A stretch of 64,000 bases of DNA from an uncultured Pirellulaceae bacterium (GCA_937944405.1 CALDYR010000003.1:26633-90632); one strand, 5' to 3'. Shown: positions 48,852-61,372, counted from the stretch's first letter. The notes: generated by a model from the sequence alone, not told the origin. A program made the numbers and translations.

Positions 48852-49062
48852 GATTCAGTCACCGCAAAAGGTTTTTATAACAAAAGCCGGCCACGTTGGA
48901 ATGGCGACGTTGGGAGGGCAACGTTGAGCCAGCATGGTAGGGGCGACAACACAAAACAGCCACGGGCCTATCGATGCGCCGCCAGAAATTCCTACAATAG
49001 GAGGTATTGCAATCTGTGACAATGTTAGCCTGTGAGACTTCCCCAGTTTACAAGAGACTTCT

Positions 49063-51855
49063 GTGACGCTGGACATTGAACTATTTTGGAAGCTAATTTC
49101 CGACAGCCAACTGCTGGAATCATATCATCCCGGTGCAGTCAAATCGAAGTGGCCCGGAGACGATCCTGCCCGTGTCGCTGAAGCACTTGTCACCGACCGG
49201 GTGATTTCACCGCTGCAGCGCGACGTGCTGCTTGCAGGTCACAGCGGCCCCTTCCAATTCGGACGCTACCTAATCATCGATCGAATCGACAACTGCTCCG
49301 GCGATACCACCTTTTCGCCGTTTGCCGGCCGCGACCTGCGGACACAGCACCCGGTCATGCTGAACTTTTTCCCTGGCACGTCCGAACACTCCCCTCAACA
49401 CTGGCGAATGATCGAAAGGCGCGTTCGAAAGCTGGCGAAGTGCCGACACGACCACCTGATAGAAACTTTCCAAACGATCAGCCTGCCAGATTATCGTTTC
49501 GTTGTCTCGCAACAGCCCCAAGGCATGAGGCTGTCGCAGAAACTGCCGACCAAAGGGAGATTAAAACTCGCTCAAGCCGCCCCCTTGATGCTGCAAATCG
49601 CGCGCGCGGTCGAAGCGCTGATCGACGCCGGAATCGAACCCGAACTGCCCTCAACGAAGCAACTGTTGGCTCGCATTTGGCTTGGCCCCAATGCCACCGC
49701 CCTACTTCAACCGACATGGTTTGCCGATCAATACGGCACGTCCCATCCGCCCGCCGAAGCATTGTTACGATTATTGTTGAGAATATCCGGGGGCAAATTT
49801 CCGAATTCAGATAATTATGCGGAACTGATAGAAAAATCAGCCCTCACCGGCGAACTAAAAGGCATCGCGCTACGATGCTTCGACCACTCAGTAGATGCCC
49901 CCCTTCGTTTAGACCAATTTCGCGCTGCGCTTGACAAGGTCGTGGATTCAATCCCCCAACCCAAACACACTGAAACACTGAGGGCGTTTCGTCGAGTCCT
50001 TCGTTCGGCGCAGATTTCAGCAACCTCCATCGCTGCGCCGATTCAATCTGTTCCCGCAGTCACAGCACTCCAAACTGATTCGGCCTCCTCGGAATTAGCA
50101 TCATTGCCCTCCAGCCTTGACCCGCGCGTCCTTGCCGCCCGCAAGGCGGCTGACCTGCGACGCAAGGCACGTTGGAAGCAGCCCGCCGCGGTCGCAGCAA
50201 TGTTATTCGCGATGCTGACCGCAGTTGCCATTTGGGCGCGATCGGCAAATGAAAAAATCATCACACCAATCGCCCAAAACGCGGGCCTAAAAACGCCTCC
50301 CTCCGACGAAACCTTAGCCCCTCCCATCGATCTGGCGCCCCCCCCTGCCAAAAAAATTACGCGCTCCGCCGCCGATTTCATTGACGTTGCCTACGTACAA
50401 GAAATACTCAAAAACGACGCGACACGGTTGTGGGAATCTCCGACCACCGGGAAACCAATCGACTTTCGTTACGTCCCATCTTCAACCGCGATCCTCCTCC
50501 ACATGCGCCCCGTCGATTTGAGAAAATCTGATCAAGGCCAGCGACTGCTCAACGGGGCTTCAATCACCTTCACACAACCCCTGAAAACGCTGAACGATTC
50601 GCTGGGTATAGCGCTTGAACAAATACGAATCCTGACCGTCGCATTGTATCCAGGTAACTCCGGAACATATCAAGCCATCTATCGCGTTAGTGTCACGAAC
50701 GAAACGACTTTATCCAACTTGAAAGCCTCGTGGGGCAACCCGGATGAAGCTCGTACCCCAACGGGAAAAACCATGTTCGCGACCGACGATACAGCATATC
50801 TGATTACCTCGGCAGACACCGACGACAACATTTCCTTCGTCGCCGGTGCTCCGACAATGGTTCAGGAGCTTGACGCACGCAACGGCACCAGCGTTCTTTC
50901 AAGACCTTTGCGGCAATTGGCTGGCCGGACCGATCACGACCGCCATTTAAGCCTCATTGCATCGCCCAAATCGTTGACCGATCGCTTCGGAAGAAAACTC
51001 TGGGGGAATTTCAACGCCACCATTGTCCCGCCTTTACGCGTCTTTTTTCCTGATGAGGTTGAAGGGTTCGCGGTTTTACTGCACCTTGATGCCGGCGACT
51101 ACTTGGAACTCCACATCGACCATTCGCCAGATCTGACTGCTGCGGAGTTGAAACGCACCTTAGATGAAAAAGTACATCAAACGATCAACGAGATCGGCGA
51201 TTTCGCCTCAGCGCTTCCAGAACTGGGATACTGGAACAAAGTTCGCCAAAGAACGGCACCGATGGCGGCACGTTTGTCACGCTCTTTGCGCTGGGACGTC
51301 GAATTTGGAAATGTCATCGCCAACGCTTGGCTGCCGCCCGATGCGATTCAAAATTTGATCGCAGCATCCGAACTGACGCTGGCTTTTGCCAATAGCGCTG
51401 CTTCCACGATTGAAACCTACTCACAACATTCCCCCCAATCGATTAAGGAACTTTTGGCCTCCCGACGTAGTCTCAATATCGCCAATCCACCTGACCTGAA
51501 TATCCTTTTGTTTGATTTAGCGCGCGATATCAATGACGATTTTCCCGACATGCCCTTTCGTTTCAAGATAACATTGATGGGCAACGATTTACAAAAGGAA
51601 GGCATCACGCAGAACCAAAGACCAGGACCGATGGCGTTTGATGATATGACCGTGTCCGAAATACTGACCCAAATCATGATCAGCGCTAATCCGGATAAAA
51701 ATATCTCAGGCCCAGCAGACGCTGACTGCAAATTGGTCTGGGTAGTGGTCGAAGATAAAAGTACAAACAATAGGGGCGTTGCGGTCACCACACGCGCTGC
51801 AGCAACCATAAGAAACGATACCCTGCCGGCAGCTTTCCTAACGCCCTCGCCCTGA
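49063..51855 (+). CDS. Membrane protein with kinase-like (pseudokinase) N-terminal region and STN-like C-terminus
   Basis: 'GPFQFGRYLIIDRIDN...' aligns with planctomycete Ser/Thr kinase N-lobes but catalytic motifs are lost; TM 'VAAMLFAMLTAVAIWA'; C-terminal 'FRFKITLMGNDLQKEG...MAFDDMTVSEILTQIMISAN'. GTG start. Confidence 0.7.
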   Translation: MTLDIELFWKLISDSQLLESYHPGAVKSKWPGDDPARVAEALVTDRVISPLQRDVLLAGHSGPFQFGRYLIIDRIDNCSGDTTFSPFAGRDLRTQHPVMLNFFPGTSEHSPQHWRMIERRVRKLAKCRHDHLIETFQTISLPDYRFVVSQQPQGMRLSQKLPTKGRLKLAQAAPLMLQIARAVEALIDAGIEPELPSTKQLLARIWLGPNATALLQPTWFADQYGTSHPPAEALLRLLLRISGGKFPNSDNYAELIEKSALTGELKGIALRCFDHSVDAPLRLDQFRAALDKVVDSIPQPKHTETLRAFRRVLRSAQISATSIAAPIQSVPAVTALQTDSASSELASLPSSLDPRVLAARKAADLRRKARWKQPAAVAAMLFAMLTAVAIWARSANEKIITPIAQNAGLKTPPSDETLAPPIDLAPPPAKKITRSAADFIDVAYVQEILKNDATRLWESPTTGKPIDFRYVPSSTAILLHMRPVDLRKSDQGQRLLNGASITFTQPLKTLNDSLGIALEQIRILTVALYPGNSGTYQAIYRVSVTNETTLSNLKASWGNPDEARTPTGKTMFATDDTAYLITSADTDDNISFVAGAPTMVQELDARNGTSVLSRPLRQLAGRTDHDRHLSLIASPKSLTDRFGRKLWGNFNATIVPPLRVFFPDEVEGFAVLLHLDAGDYLELHIDHSPDLTAAELKRTLDEKVHQTINEIGDFASALPELGYWNKVRQRTAPMAARLSRSLRWDVEFGNVIANAWLPPDAIQNLIAASELTLAFANSAASTIETYSQHSPQSIKELLASRRSLNIANPPDLNILLFDLARDINDDFPDMPFRFKITLMGNDLQKEGITQNQRPGPMAFDDMTVSEILTQIMISANPDKNISGPADADCKLVWVVVEDKSTNNRGVAVTTRAAATIRNDTLPAAFLTPSP

Positions 51856-51920
51856 TTTCCCCAATCCGCTGCCCCCGGTGCGGAGAGAACGCGATTCACC
51901 TATCCCCAAAAGGCTGTTCA

Positions 51921-54113
51921 TTGGAACCTTACGTCATCATCTGCAAAAGTTGCACCGCGCGGCTCAAGGTCGCCAATGAAGCGCTGATCGGGCAGCGATT
52001 GGCCTGTCCGAAGTGCCAATCTATGATCAACGTGATCGCGCCGAAAGGATATCAACCGCCGCAAATCGAAGACCGCAATTCAGAGAGTTTGCTTTCCGGC
52101 AACTTCGAGGATATCGAATCCTTATTGGCCAACGCCCAACCTAAAAATTTCGACCAACGAAAAAATCAAACCCAACGGCATCAACAAACTCAGTCCTCCC
52201 CATCGCAGCCCAACACGGCGACCAACAGGAAACCAAACGCAAAATCAAAACTTGCCCCGATCGCTCCTGTGCAGACTCGGCGTTCTTCAGCGACGCGCGA
52301 TTCAGAACAAGCGATGGAGATGCAACGCCCACCAAACGCGTCTGCACCACTGCCACTGCCCAATTCCGAATGGGACAGCGCATCGGCACGACGCAGAAAA
52401 CGCATTTTGCAGATCGCGGTGCTGGCGTTGCTGGGAATCACTTTCGCCGGGACAGGAATTTGGGCCCTATTTTTCAACCCCACCTACGATCCATCGATTT
52501 CGAAAAATGACGCTCCGGCCGCGGACGCGACACTGTCCCAACCTGCCGCCACCGAACCTTCCGCCAACGAACGTGCACAACCGCAGTCTCGAATAGAATC
52601 ACCGACGACCGCTAATGCAACTAATGCACCCGCCGATCCTCGATCCGCCAGTGGTTCCAATCGCTCATCGTCAATAGGACTTGCTCCACCGGATACGGTC
52701 GACAATTCGGCAATCCTGTCCCCCCCGCCGCCGCTAACAGCGGATTCCACTACGCCGACTACCGCAACGACGCCGCCCACAATTCCGAATGCTAGTTCGA
52801 AAGCTTCCACCACTTCCCCCCCCCTTGTGACACCGCCACTGTTCCCCGATGCCCCAACCGAATCATCGCAGGCCGAAGAACCGTCGACCTCTCCCTTGAT
52901 CGCGTCAACCGAAAATTCGCTCGGCGCTTTATCGAAAATTTTGAAAGGGGCGGGGACTTCGCTAAAACGGATTGAAGACATCGCGGAGATCCAAAAGGAA
53001 CGCGCTTTGATCGGCACTCCCGCCTATCTAATTCAACGGCCAAGCCACAGAGAAATTCAAATCCGACGCCAACTTTCTAACGAAATTGCAGGCTGGAAGT
53101 TGAACCAAATCCCCTTAGTCGACGCATTGAGCGATCTTGAGATGCTCTCTGATATTCCAGTGACCTTCGATCCCGAGATTTTTCGCGACGGCAGTTTCGA
53201 CATCAAAAGACCGGTTACGCTGCAGGTCGAGGCGGTCACTTTTAACGAAGCTTTCGAACTGCTATTGGCCAAAGACGGGCTGAGTATCCGCCCAACGCAA
53301 ACCGGAATTGTTATTGCGAAACCTGCGAGTAACCGCACCTTCACGAAATCTTATCCGCAATCCTTCTGCGCTGATGAAAACGCATGTCGACGATTGAGAG
53401 AATTGATCATCGCTGCTACCGGCATTAACGACTGGGATGCAGAAGAACGTTTCCAACTAGAAGTCCTCCCTGGTTCTGTCACCGTCAGCCACTTCCCCAG
53501 TCACCAACAACAGATCGCCGCACTACTGCAAAAGCTCAACGCGGCAGCCAAATACAATGTTGCCCCGGCTGTTATGCGACAGCAGCTTCAGCCATTGGCG
53601 ATGATGGCCGAAGACGCACTCACAGCGGCTCCCGGTCTGGATACAAGTAATCCCTTTCGTCGGTCGATGCGAATCGGCAGTTTATTTCGATCGGTCCGCC
53701 AATCGACCGATTTGGTAACCGTCATTGATTGGGAAAACTTATCGAAACAGGGGTGGTACCCCAACACAAAAATACCGGGCCGTGTCAATGAGTCTACCAA
53801 TCGCAAATTGCTGAATCAATTAGGACATGCGATGGAAGCGACCTCGGTGGTGGTGGGGCCCAAAACTGTGATGCTGACGACGTTTGAAAACGCGGGTAAG
53901 CAAATTGATGTCGAAGTTTATTCGGTAGGAGACGTGATCGACAATAAAATGACGCCGGCGCAATTGGATCAACTGATGACCGAAACTCTAGGCGTGGACC
54001 AATTAACGCCGCCCAACGCAATCGTGATCTATTTTGCCGAATGCAAATGTTTGGTCGCCAGCGCCCCGCAGATCATTCAGCGCCAAATCAGCGCGATTGT
54101 GAACGTACTTTAA
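51921..54113 (+). CDS. Zinc-ribbon / TM / low-complexity linker / STN-like protein
   Basis: N-terminal 'CKSCTARLKVANEALIGQRLACPKCQ', TM 'ILQIAVLALLGITFAGTGIWALFF', Pro/Thr/Ser-rich linker, then 'LNQIPLVDALSDLEMLSDIPVTFDPE...VTLQVEAVTFNEAFELLLAKDGLSI'. Confidence 0.72.
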   Translation: MEPYVIICKSCTARLKVANEALIGQRLACPKCQSMINVIAPKGYQPPQIEDRNSESLLSGNFEDIESLLANAQPKNFDQRKNQTQRHQQTQSSPSQPNTATNRKPNAKSKLAPIAPVQTRRSSATRDSEQAMEMQRPPNASAPLPLPNSEWDSASARRRKRILQIAVLALLGITFAGTGIWALFFNPTYDPSISKNDAPAADATLSQPAATEPSANERAQPQSRIESPTTANATNAPADPRSASGSNRSSSIGLAPPDTVDNSAILSPPPPLTADSTTPTTATTPPTIPNASSKASTTSPPLVTPPLFPDAPTESSQAEEPSTSPLIASTENSLGALSKILKGAGTSLKRIEDIAEIQKERALIGTPAYLIQRPSHREIQIRRQLSNEIAGWKLNQIPLVDALSDLEMLSDIPVTFDPEIFRDGSFDIKRPVTLQVEAVTFNEAFELLLAKDGLSIRPTQTGIVIAKPASNRTFTKSYPQSFCADENACRRLRELIIAATGINDWDAEERFQLEVLPGSVTVSHFPSHQQQIAALLQKLNAAAKYNVAPAVMRQQLQPLAMMAEDALTAAPGLDTSNPFRRSMRIGSLFRSVRQSTDLVTVIDWENLSKQGWYPNTKIPGRVNESTNRKLLNQLGHAMEATSVVVGPKTVMLTTFENAGKQIDVEVYSVGDVIDNKMTPAQLDQLMTETLGVDQLTPPNAIVIYFAECKCLVASAPQIIQRQISAIVNVL

Positions 54114-54273
54114 CCCGGATTATTCATCAGAAGTATATCGAAGAAAGACCTGCGTCTATTCCCGTGTTTAGAAGGTTGAAAGATCTATTTCTTCGCACGG
54201 AGCACGACACGCAGTGGGTGAAGCTCAGAATAACCTTTTCGAGCTAGAATTCAGTCGCAGCATCAAAGTCCAC

Positions 54274-54830
54274 AGCACCGATCATCGCTTGACTTCCGTC
54301 GCCGGGTCCTGCTTTTACGCGCATCAGAATCACAGCTCGGGCTCATCGACAGCATCGCCTCGAATATCTTGGCCCCCAAGAACCCCCGTTCGCATGCGCT
54401 ACTCCGTTGCTGAACTGCTACGCAAACGCATCTTCGCGACGGCCATCGGCGCCTCGGCTCAGGATGACCTCGATCGACTTGCTCACGCCGGAAGATCGTC
54501 GAACTGGGGATGCATCAACCTGGCCGGTGAGCGTTTGATTCTCGTTGTTGTCGATGAGCCGCCCCCTCAGACCGGGCAGTTGAACCTGTTGCAGCGTTAC
54601 TTTTTCCTGGTGACGAACTGGAGGACGAGTTTGGTAGCAGTTGGGACCTGCAGCGTTTTCAGTTGTTCGCTTTGATGGTGGCTGGACGCGGGGTCGAGCA
54701 CGCACGCCAGTTAGTGCTGCGGATCGCCGAGTCGGCAGAGCGTTTGTGGTCTCGGTTGTCCAAACGCATTACGAGCTGGTCTTTGCCGGCGGACATCAAA
54801 ACGGATTCGATTCCATCGCGCGTTGGCTCT
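54274..54830 (+). pseudogene. Decayed, frameshifted IS1380-family transposase
   Basis: Fragments in different frames: 'TDHRLTSVAG', 'LLRASESQLGLIDSIASNILAPKNPR', 'MRYSVAELLRKRIFATAIGASAQDDLDRLAHA', 'VAGRGVEHARQLVLRIAESAERLWSRLSKRI'. Confidence 0.65.
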
Positions 54831-55244
54831 ATGCCGCCGCCAACCCATTCGTACCATCAGGAAGTGCTTCGTTGGTGACGTTCGGATGTCGGCGTTGTTC
54901 TGGGAATCGAAAGTGAGCAAATTTGGTCCATCTGGGTATTTCATGGGTCTGTTAGAATTCTTCGAGAATCATTCCTTGGAGAACTCAGATGGAAGACAAA
55001 GAGCTTGATCATTAACACAGATTCACTGTCAATTTTTCTTGGAGAACTGTAGTTATCCCGTTAGCACGGCAAGCACCAACATAGAGCGGTATTTTTCGAC
55101 GTGTTGTAAGCGTTCGTTTCAATCTCCATTTCTGCTTACTGTTTTAACTAGGCCGGAATGCTTCCCGAACTTTAGCGGCCTCGGATGTTACATGGGCTTG
55201 CAATGCCATTAGAGGTGGCTGGATCAGTCCACTCACCTCCGATT

Positions 55245-56864
55245 TTAAGGCTCGATGATTTCGCCGCCTTTGGGAAAGAAGAAGTCGTCTAATTCGTAAA
55301 AACCGTCGACGCTTATTTCGGATTGGCGCACGCTGAGGTAGCGCAAGTTCTCCAGTTTCAGCAGCGCGGGGATGGAATCGTCAGTAACACTTGTTTTCCC
55401 GAGATGCAGCCAAGTTAATTGCTTCATACTGGATAGCGCGCTGACGCCATCGTCTGTGACTTGCGTGTTGTCTAGATTCAAAGATTTCAACTTAGGCATG
55501 GTCGCGATGTGAACGATCGCGTCATCGCCGGTTTGCGTGCTCCATAAATTTAGCGTCTCTAGGCTTTTTATTTTCGCCAGTTCGGCAATTCCCGCGGCCG
55601 ACAGACCCGGGGAATTGGTTTCACTGAGGTCAATTTTCTTTAGCTTTTTCAAAGAGGCAAGGTGTCTGGCTCCTGCGTCAGAAAGCTTTGTGTCTCGCAA
55701 ATTCAAGGTTAACAGATTCGACATTTCGCCCAGCGTTTTCATCGCTTGGTCGCCGATGGCGGTGCGAAACAAATGTACCTCGCGTAACGACCGCAACGCC
55801 GATAGTTTCGCAATGCCTCCGTCGGTTACCGCAGTGTCGTTCAAACCAAGCACCTGCAGGTTTTTCATTTTCGCGACCGATTCCATCCCGGCATCGGTAA
55901 TTTGCCGCCCCCAGAGCTTAAGAAAGCTTAGTTGAGGGAGACCTTCAAGCGCTTTTAACGCGCCGTCGGAAATTTGATCATCGCTTAGATCGAGCGCCCT
56001 GAGTGTTTTCAAGTTGCCTAAAGCCATTACCGCTTCATTGCTGATACGGGTTTGGCTACAACGCATTTGTTCCAACACTGGGAATTCAGAGATCACTTTC
56101 ATCGCCGCGTCGCTGACACTGGCGCGGCCAAGACTGAGAAACGTCAACGCCGGCATTTTTTTCAATTGCTCCATGTCTGCTGCGGTGGGAGCCGATCGTT
56201 CAATGTCCAATCGCCGGAGGTATTGGAATTCAGACAACACCTGAAAGGTTTCGGCATCCGTTGCCGGCCCATTGAGTGCAAGGTGACCAATCGTTGGCAC
56301 TGTCGCCAGATCCTTGAGCAGTGCTTTGAAGTCTGTGGTTTCGGACAGGTCGACACTGGTGGGCGATCCGTCGTCCCCGACCTCCACATAGCCGCCGGCG
56401 GCCTTGATAGATGTCAAAAGGGCTTCAGTGCTGATCGCAGTTGAAGCCCTTTTCTTGTTTTCGGAAATTTTTTGATCGTCGGGGATCTTCGGTTTGAAGG
56501 GGGCCGGCCCTGTGATCAACTTCGACGCGTCATCGGCGTCATGCATCAAAGAAGATTCGCCCATGGATGGTTTACGGGATTGTGCGGGCGGCGCATCAAG
56601 ATTGACTTCGGGAGATCGCGTCGTTGGAGTGGTAATCGCAGGAGGGGAAATTTCTCTCAGCGCTGCTTTGAGTTCGGAAAGCTCTTGTTGAATCGCGCGA
56701 TTGGCAGATTCCGATTGATTGACCTTCGCCTCCATCTCACGAAGCTTTTTCTTCATGATCAAGGGTTCATAGTCCGTCGTTTCACAGCCAATGTTCAAAG
56801 GGATCGCCAACAAAGCGAAACTGGTGAAAAGGAAAATTGAAGGCTTGAGTGACAAATTTATCAT
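55245..56864 (-). CDS. Lipoprotein-like leucine-rich repeat protein
   Basis: N-terminal hydrophobic segment ending in 'LNIGC', coiled coil, then repeats of the type 'L..L.L..TQVTDDGVSALSSMKQLTWLHLGKTSVTDDSIPAL'. Confidence 0.88.
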   Translation of the reverse strand: MINLSLKPSIFLFTSFALLAIPLNIGCETTDYEPLIMKKKLREMEAKVNQSESANRAIQQELSELKAALREISPPAITTPTTRSPEVNLDAPPAQSRKPSMGESSLMHDADDASKLITGPAPFKPKIPDDQKISENKKRASTAISTEALLTSIKAAGGYVEVGDDGSPTSVDLSETTDFKALLKDLATVPTIGHLALNGPATDAETFQVLSEFQYLRRLDIERSAPTAADMEQLKKMPALTFLSLGRASVSDAAMKVISEFPVLEQMRCSQTRISNEAVMALGNLKTLRALDLSDDQISDGALKALEGLPQLSFLKLWGRQITDAGMESVAKMKNLQVLGLNDTAVTDGGIAKLSALRSLREVHLFRTAIGDQAMKTLGEMSNLLTLNLRDTKLSDAGARHLASLKKLKKIDLSETNSPGLSAAGIAELAKIKSLETLNLWSTQTGDDAIVHIATMPKLKSLNLDNTQVTDDGVSALSSMKQLTWLHLGKTSVTDDSIPALLKLENLRYLSVRQSEISVDGFYELDDFFFPKGGEIIEP

Positions 56865-57470
56865 GGCTCAGTGGGGATCTCAAAGAGAAATTTTCCGTGT
56901 GAGTTTGAGGCAAAGCGACGATTATTTATAACCTGCCCCGATTCGCTTGAAAAGCATTCGAGGCTTTAAGATTCTGATTACTTGGCCGCTGCTGACGAGG
57001 GTGGAACCTAAGGCGGAAGCTGCGTTTAAAGAGAGCCTTGGGTTCGAACGAAACTGATGGTCGACGTGTGATTGGCCAGAATTTCCGGCGGAAAAGAATT
57101 GCGTCCAATCGCCTTCGACCTCCAATATCGTGGATCCATCAAATCCCCAGTGGTTTGTCAGCATTGGATTTCAGCGTGGACGGGTTTTAGCTTGGATCGC
57201 GCGTCGTCGATTTTCATTTGGCAGCCGACTCCTCTTTGCGTTTTAATGACGTCAACAGTCCAGTCTCCGATGGTTTGCGGAAATACGAGCGCCATCAAGA
57301 AGCTTTTCCGCCCCCGCAGTTGCTGATTGTTTGGCTCTTCCCGGAACTTTGTGGCATCGCGTGCGGCCCAAGCCTGCCTTTTCCAGTGAATGTAGTGGGA
57401 TTCGCCCGGATCCCCACAAAGACAGCGTCGGAAGTTCTGGCAAATCCTACTACGATTCCGAAGCTTGCCA

Positions 57471-57731
57471 CTAAATCATGGGAAGCGCTGATTGTTTAGG
57501 GTTTATAGTTTGACCAAAACCGCGTTCAACAAACCGTTGCCTGACATTCCCTACCGTCTTGGTGCGGCAGCCAAAAGTATCTACGATGCTGGCGTCTGTC
57601 CAACCGGGCCCATCGGCATCAGCTTTGAGCAACATTTGTGCGCGACGGAAATTCTGACCTGTCCCTTTGAGTTTGCGGATAACATCGTTACAAATCGCGC
57701 CCTCCGAACCCTTCAATCGGACGACAGACAC
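57471..57731 (-). pseudogene. N-terminal HTH fragment of an IS630-family transposase
   Basis: 'FRRAQMLLKADADGPGWTDASIVDTFGCRTKTVGNVRQRFVERGFGQTINPKQ' matches the IS630 N-terminal HTH pattern; no catalytic domain follows in frame. Confidence 0.7.
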
Positions 57732-57883
57732 ACTTTTTCTTGCTCATTGGGCACCTTCCATAGCTCAGGGATGAATTCACCAATTAGCTAACACTTTGAA
57801 GTTCCGATCAAACAATATCTTTGACTGGCAAACCAATAGCAGCGTTTAAACGTACCGGCCGTCACGTGCCGCACCCAGTCCCC

Positions 57884-58234
57884 CTAGGGCAGCGCATCGG
57901 GCGGAAATGTATGAGATCCGTTTTCCAGCATTGAAAGTAATTTTTCCGAGACCACGTCGCTGTTTTTTAAGGGGCGGTAAAGGTGCGGGAAAAGTTGATC
58001 GTTGCGAGATTTCTCCCATTTTAAATCGTCTTGCATGTCTTCGGTGGAAACAGAAAGCAAAAGCAAATTGTCTTGGCCGACAAAATGCTTTGCTACCGTT
58101 TCTACCACTTGTTCAGCAGTCGAAAGATGAATGTATCCATCCACCAGATCGATCGCTGCGCCGACAAATTCACCACGTACTTTAGCCGCGTCCCAGATTT
58201 CTTTGTCGACGACTTTGTAGATTGTGGTGTGCAT
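57884..58234 (-). CDS. DUF952 domain protein
   Basis: 'TIYKVVDKEIWDAAKVRGEFVGAAIDLVDGYIHLSTAEQVVETVAKHFVGQDNLLLLSV...KWEKSRNDQLFPHLYRPL'. Confidence 0.9.
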   Translation of the reverse strand: MHTTIYKVVDKEIWDAAKVRGEFVGAAIDLVDGYIHLSTAEQVVETVAKHFVGQDNLLLLSVSTEDMQDDLKWEKSRNDQLFPHLYRPLKNSDVVSEKLLSMLENGSHTFPPDALP

Positions 58235-58282
58235 GTCGGTTCGGAGGTCAGTTCAACGTGAAATTCTTAAACAGGCAATAGC

Positions 58283-59614
<1,332 letters not shown>

Positions 59615-60119
59615 TCAAAATCCTCTTAAGTTCGTAGATTCCCGATGCGGGAAGAAATAGGCCGCCGGGAGTTACTGTCCGTTGACCGCTTTGTAGATGT
59701 ACGGCGTCGTTGCGACGCTGTTCTCTGAGTCCGGATTTTACCCAAAAAGCTAACTTTCGACATTCCCCCATTTAGTTTTCTGACACTAAATTACGGCCCT
59801 TTAGGTAAGTTTAGCTTGCCTCGTGGCTTCCCAGACTTGGGCTCGACGTGAGTCGAGGGGGAGGTTGTGCTGGCAGTATTTTACCGTCGATACGCGCGTT
59901 TGTTGATTTGGCACGGGAGTTGTCGGTCCTCGCGTTTACAATGGTAGGGTTGTGCAAGTCATCGTGGTATTTATTCAGAAAACCGACTTCCTTGCCGACC
60001 TAAAGTGATCTGCCACCGGTTATTAACAAACCGCAAATTGATCGATTAAATTGGGGTGTACGGCCACCGCGTCGCATAAAAACACCGACGTTTCCTTTCC
60101 ATAGATTTCCGAGAAGTCG

Positions 60120-61229
60120 ATGAGCAAATTGAGAAGACCGTTATTTTTCGCGATCGTCGCATGTGCGACACTTTTGCAAACCGGTTTTAATTCGGTATCC
60201 AATTCGGTATCCGCACAAACGTTAGCTGTCGGTTCCAAAGCTCCGGCACTGGATATCGCACACTGGATCAGTGACGGCCACGGCGAATTTCCTCATGTCT
60301 CCGAATTCGTGCCCGGCAAGATATACGTTGTTGAGTTTTGGGCGACATGGTGTAGCCCGTGCATACGGGCGATGCCACACTTGGCTGAACTTCAAGAAAG
60401 GTACGCTGATAAGATTCAGTTCATCAGTGTCACCAACGAAAGTTTGACAGAAGTTTCGGCGTTGTTGGCCGAAGACTATCCTGGCATCGGCAAAACTTTC
60501 GGCGAATTGACCAGTGCCTATTGTTTGACCGCCGACCCCGACGGATCAACACAGCGGCAGTATATGGAAGCGGCTCAAGTTTCCGGTATACCAACCGCGT
60601 TTGTGGTTGGCCCAACAGGAGAAATTGAAGCCATTGGCCATCCCGTTAGCCTGGGCAGCACCCTAGAAAAAATGGCCAATGGATCTTGGGACAGAGACGC
60701 TTACTACGCCGCTAAAAAGAAGAAAGAGGAACTCGTCAAAGCAATCGAAGCGGCCATCGACGACCAAGACATTCAAAAAGCGTTTGAACGGTCGCTGGAA
60801 TTAGACGCCATTACCGAGCCCAACGATTTGTTGAAAATCAAATTTATGCAAACTCAGTTAGCGATCCGCATAGGGGATAAACAGGCTCAGCAATTTTTTA
60901 TCGACACGGCAAATCACTACAAAGACCAAGACTCAACGATCGCCGCGATGGCATGGATGATTGTCCAGATGAAATATGAGGGCGAGGATCCCGCTCCGGC
61001 GATGATCGCAACAGCCGAGAAATGCTTAAAACAGCAAATCGAAAAATTGCAGCCAGAAAATGAAGATCGGCGGATGATGAAAGGAGCCGTTATGGATATT
61101 CTTTCCCATATTTACTATGTGCAGGGCCGCCTTGATGACGCGATCGCCAACCAGCAGGCCGCCGTGAAACTCAACAACGACGCCGATTTGAGCGACTTCT
61201 TGAAGAAGCTGTTGGAAGAGAAGAAATAG
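60120..61229 (+). CDS. Secreted TlpA-like thioredoxin-fold protein
   Basis: Signal peptide; 'IYVVEFWATWCSPCIRAMPHLAELQERYADKIQFISV' with CXXC; TPR-like C-terminus. Confidence 0.88.
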   Translation: MSKLRRPLFFAIVACATLLQTGFNSVSNSVSAQTLAVGSKAPALDIAHWISDGHGEFPHVSEFVPGKIYVVEFWATWCSPCIRAMPHLAELQERYADKIQFISVTNESLTEVSALLAEDYPGIGKTFGELTSAYCLTADPDGSTQRQYMEAAQVSGIPTAFVVGPTGEIEAIGHPVSLGSTLEKMANGSWDRDAYYAAKKKKEELVKAIEAAIDDQDIQKAFERSLELDAITEPNDLLKIKFMQTQLAIRIGDKQAQQFFIDTANHYKDQDSTIAAMAWMIVQMKYEGEDPAPAMIATAEKCLKQQIEKLQPENEDRRMMKGAVMDILSHIYYVQGRLDDAIANQQAAVKLNNDADLSDFLKKLLEEKK

Positions 61230-61372
61230 TATCGCCACGCAATTTAACGCCAGTCAGTTTGTTTCAAGTTACAACTTTAAAAGCAACAATTCATTGGCCT
61301 CCCGCTTATTGAACTGCCGTTTGGGGGAAACTGAACTATCGGGCCCGGCTTTGTAGAAGTTCTGACTTGGGA

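Noticed and set aside
56922-57326. Small ORFs between the LRR gene and the IS630 fragment
   Set aside because: Fragmentary frames on both strands with no recognised family; at most decayed DNA.
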